Below are positions 5,906 through 7,032 of a stretch of DNA of 7,032 nt, in pieces. The notes under the pieces are model-generated. The model saw nothing but the letters and a program-made list of their open reading frames with translations, searched no databases and was not told where the DNA came from. Source of the DNA: Defluviitaleaceae bacterium (GTDB lineage: Bacteria > Bacillota > Clostridia > Lachnospirales > WQUN01); NCBI GenBank assembly GCA_009783525.1, contig WRDG01000122.1, positions 1 to 7,032 on the forward strand, in the 5' to 3' direction. The first letter of the stretch is position 1. Each line of letters begins with the position of its first letter. The position numbers were made by a program, and so were the translations under genes.

Positions 5906-6176
5906 AACGTTGTTTGCCGTATACGCAAAATTTGTTTATGCCTATAGTTATGTTTAGCGTATACCGCGCCGCCTTGCACAAACGGTGCGGATAGACTTTT
6001 ATTACCGCTTCAAGCAAAAACGGCAGGATTGTACTGCGGGCCTATATAATCCGTAATGTCTTCCTGCGTATAGTATGCACCCATCGCGGTACGGCCCATT
6101 TTAAAGCGTTGGATTATATAGAATTGAGGGTAGCACCGAATAGGTATAGTGCGAAGATGAATATGTTATCATAAAA
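5906..6176. other. Intergenic stretch without an intact gene
   Basis: Apart from the methyltransferase-like remnant, this stretch contains an 8-bp inverted repeat GTATACGC (5919-5926) / GCGTATAC (5957-5964) and an 18-codon plus-strand frame (5938-5994, MPIVMFSVYRAALHKRCG) without a ribosome binding site. Neither supports a gene. It looks like decayed DNA between the MerR-fusion unit and the XRE/ImmA unit. Confidence 0.5.
6010..6165 (-). pseudogene. Short remnant resembling an N6-adenine DNA methyltransferase
   Basis: On the minus strand a 51-codon open stretch lies between TAA (6168-6166) and TGA (6012-6010). It contains MGRTAMGAYYTQEDITDYI (from ATG at 6099). The (G-x-YYT)-x-x-x-(I/V)-x-x-Y/F-(I/L) pattern is characteristic of the region just before the SAM-binding motif in Eco57I/type I-like N6-adenine methyltransferases. 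No methyltransferase sequence follows: after DYI the frame reads GPQYNPAVFA and stops. No ribosome binding site is evident. I read it as a fragment of a deleted restriction-modification or phage-defence gene. It is too short for certainty, and a small unknown protein cannot be excluded. Confidence 0.45.
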
Positions 6177-6212
6177 ACCCGAATGATTACGACTCTGTCG
6201 GGTATTTTTTTT
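6177..6212. terminator. Probable intrinsic terminator
   Basis: ACCCGA (6177-6182) pairs with TCGGGT (6198-6203), flanked by A and T runs (T tract 6205-6212) that work in either direction. The stem core is only six bp with a 15-base loop, so it is weaker than the others. It would insulate the XRE/ImmA operon from upstream transcription. Confidence 0.5.
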
Positions 6213-6257
6213 GCGGGCTCAAAATAAACGTGATAAAAAATAAAATCAACAAAGTTG

Positions 6258-6309
6258 TAGACAAATTATTATTTACCGTGTTAAAATAGAACATGAATAT
6301 GGAAGGAGG
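6258..6309 (+). promoter_or_regulatory. Promoter, candidate operator and RBS of the XRE/ImmA operon
   Basis: A -10 TAAAAT (6282-6287) lies 18 bp after a -35-like TAGACA (6258-6263). TGTT-N7-AACA (6279-6293) overlaps the -10, and TTGT-ag-ACAA (6255-6264) overlaps the -35. Both dyads suit repression by the XRE protein encoded immediately downstream. AAGGAGG (6303-6309) is a strong ribosome binding site eight bases before the ATG. Confidence 0.5.
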
Positions 6310-6317
6310 ATTTTATC

Positions 6318-6680
6318 ATGTTGACTGAGTTTGGGAAAACACTTCGCAAGATGCGTATTGATTGCGGAGAAATTATTAAAAACATGGCAAATAAATTGGG
6401 ATGTACAGCTTCTTATTTATCGGCGGTGGAAACCGGCAAGCGTTCTATCCCGGATGGGTGGGTAGATAAAATTATTTCAATCTACAACTTAGATTGCGAT
6501 ACAGGCGATAAACTCAGAGCGTCGGCTATGGCCGAAGCTAAGACACTAAAAATTGACATCAACAACCTATTTGGAAGCAAAAGAGAAGCCGCTATTCTAT
6601 TTGCTAGGGAATTTTCAGACGTTGACGATTCTATCGCTGAAAAAATTCGTGAGTTGTTGAGCAAAAGCAAGGGGGATTAG
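6318..6680 (+). CDS. XRE-family regulator, partner of the ImmA/IrrE peptidase
   Basis: A 120-residue protein with an N-terminal Cro/CI helix-turn-helix (residues about 5-60: FGKTLRKMRIDCGEIIKNMA, LGCTASYLSAVETGKRSIP) and a charged helical C-terminus (about 85-118). Strong ribosome binding site AAGGAGG eight bases before the ATG. The next gene starts two bases after the stop, so the two are one operon. XRE/ImmA pairs control mobile elements (ImmR/ImmA of ICEBs1) or behave as toxin-antitoxin-like Xre/COG2856 modules: the XRE protein represses, and the peptidase removes it. Which applies here depends on genes beyond the window. Likely autoregulated. Codon use is more AT-rich than in the MerR-fusion gene. 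Confidence 0.88.
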   Translation: MLTEFGKTLRKMRIDCGEIIKNMANKLGCTASYLSAVETGKRSIPDGWVDKIISIYNLDCDTGDKLRASAMAEAKTLKIDINNLFGSKREAAILFAREFSDVDDSIAEKIRELLSKSKGD

Positions 6681-6682
6681 TA

Positions 6683-7032
6683 TTGACATATATTGCTGAA
6701 CCATTGAGCAGAAAGCAATTAAGGCAGTTAGCACTTCAACTTCGTCAGCTTATTGGTTTTGAAAACACACCACACTTCCCCGTTATTGTATTTTTAGAAA
6801 ACATCATGCCATTGATTTTCCCGGGGTTTTATTATGAAATTGCCACAGAATCAGAATTAGGCGCAAATAGGCACGGTGATACCGATGTTGCAAACATGTG
6901 TATCAGAATTAGAGAAGATGTCTACATTGGCGCTTTGGAAGGTAGTGGTCGAGATAGGATGACTATTGCTCATGAAATCGCACATTACATCCTTCTTGTT
7001 GAATGCGGAATAAAGTTTGCAAGAACATTTGC
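6683..7032 (+). CDS. ImmA/IrrE-family metallo-endopeptidase, 3' partial
   Basis: The first 116 residues of a protein running off the window. The zinc-binding motif HEIAH (residues 97-101, in RMTIAHEIAHYILL) and the preceding strand CIRIREDVYIGALEGSGRDR are typical of the ImmA/IrrE (COG2856, peptidase M78) family, which cleaves XRE-type repressors. The start is TTG at 6683: it is preceded by AAGGGGG (6669-6675) at seven bases and lies two bases after the XRE stop. No ATG in this frame occurs before the conserved region (first at about residue 42). The third zinc ligand and the C-terminal region are outside the window. The protein sits in an operon with the XRE gene, its probable substrate. Confidence 0.88.
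   Translation, partial: MTYIAEPLSRKQLRQLALQLRQLIGFENTPHFPVIVFLENIMPLIFPGFYYEIATESELGANRHGDTDVANMCIRIREDVYIGALEGSGRDRMTIAHEIAHYILLVECGIKFARTF

Noticed and set aside
5938..5994. 18-codon plus-strand frame in the gap after the MerR-fusion gene
   Set aside because: Too short, no ribosome binding site, no recognised family; mentioned only as content of the gap.
5727..6317. Possible tRNA, CRISPR array or riboswitch in the largest gap
   Set aside because: No cloverleaf or GTTCRANTC-like T-arm, no regularly spaced direct repeats, and no recognisable aptamer core was found on either strand.

Overview
The window looks like accessory DNA from a Firmicutes-like (Bacillota) bacterium. The ribosome binding sites are strong and AGGAGG-like, promoters are AT-rich, the regulators are MerR, XRE and RelB families, and an ImmA/IrrE peptidase pair is present. 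I read this from the sequence alone and would not name a genus. The large genes (1-1431 and 3102-5726) are rich in GC-ending codons. The toxin-antitoxin genes and the right-hand XRE/ImmA pair are visibly more AT-rich, which suggests separate acquisition.

Layout from left to right. The 3' part of a large gene (1-1431) carries a degenerate papain/C39-like domain. It is followed by a toxin-antitoxin operon: a RelB/DinJ-type antitoxin (1550-1843) and a VapC-like PIN toxin (ending at 2384). The start of the toxin gene has been split by a ~160-bp palindromic element. A 16-bp perfect hairpin terminator (2391-2432) separates this operon from a convergent, apparently broken XRE regulator (2740-2462, minus strand), which has a shorter palindrome in its 3' half. 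A 361-bp intergenic region then holds an XRE-type operator and a textbook MerR-type promoter (19-bp spacer filled by a 15-bp dyad). This leads into an 874-residue protein (3102-5726) made of a MerR DNA-binding domain, a GyrI-like effector-binding region, a concanavalin/LamG-like beta-sandwich and a C-terminal degenerate papain-like domain related to the one in the first gene. After it lies ~590 bp without an intact gene, holding a bidirectional terminator and a short remnant that resembles an N6-adenine DNA methyltransferase (minus strand). The window ends with an XRE regulator (6318-6680) and the beginning of an ImmA/IrrE-type metallopeptidase (6683 onward, cut by the window edge).

The most unusual object is the MerR multi-domain protein. 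It is three to six times the size of ordinary MerR regulators and appears to control its own promoter. It contains a good internal ribosome binding site and ATG exactly at the junction to the papain-like half, so it looks like a sensor regulator fused to, or co-expressing, a separate papain-fold protein. That half lacks the histidine expected for catalysis, and its relative at the left edge also lacks the cysteine, so a ligand-binding or sensing role is more likely than peptidase activity. Two further points deserve attention. One is palindromic elements interrupting two small regulatory genes. The other is an antitoxin that appears to combine a RelB/DinJ DNA-binding half with a tail typical of PIN-toxin antitoxins.
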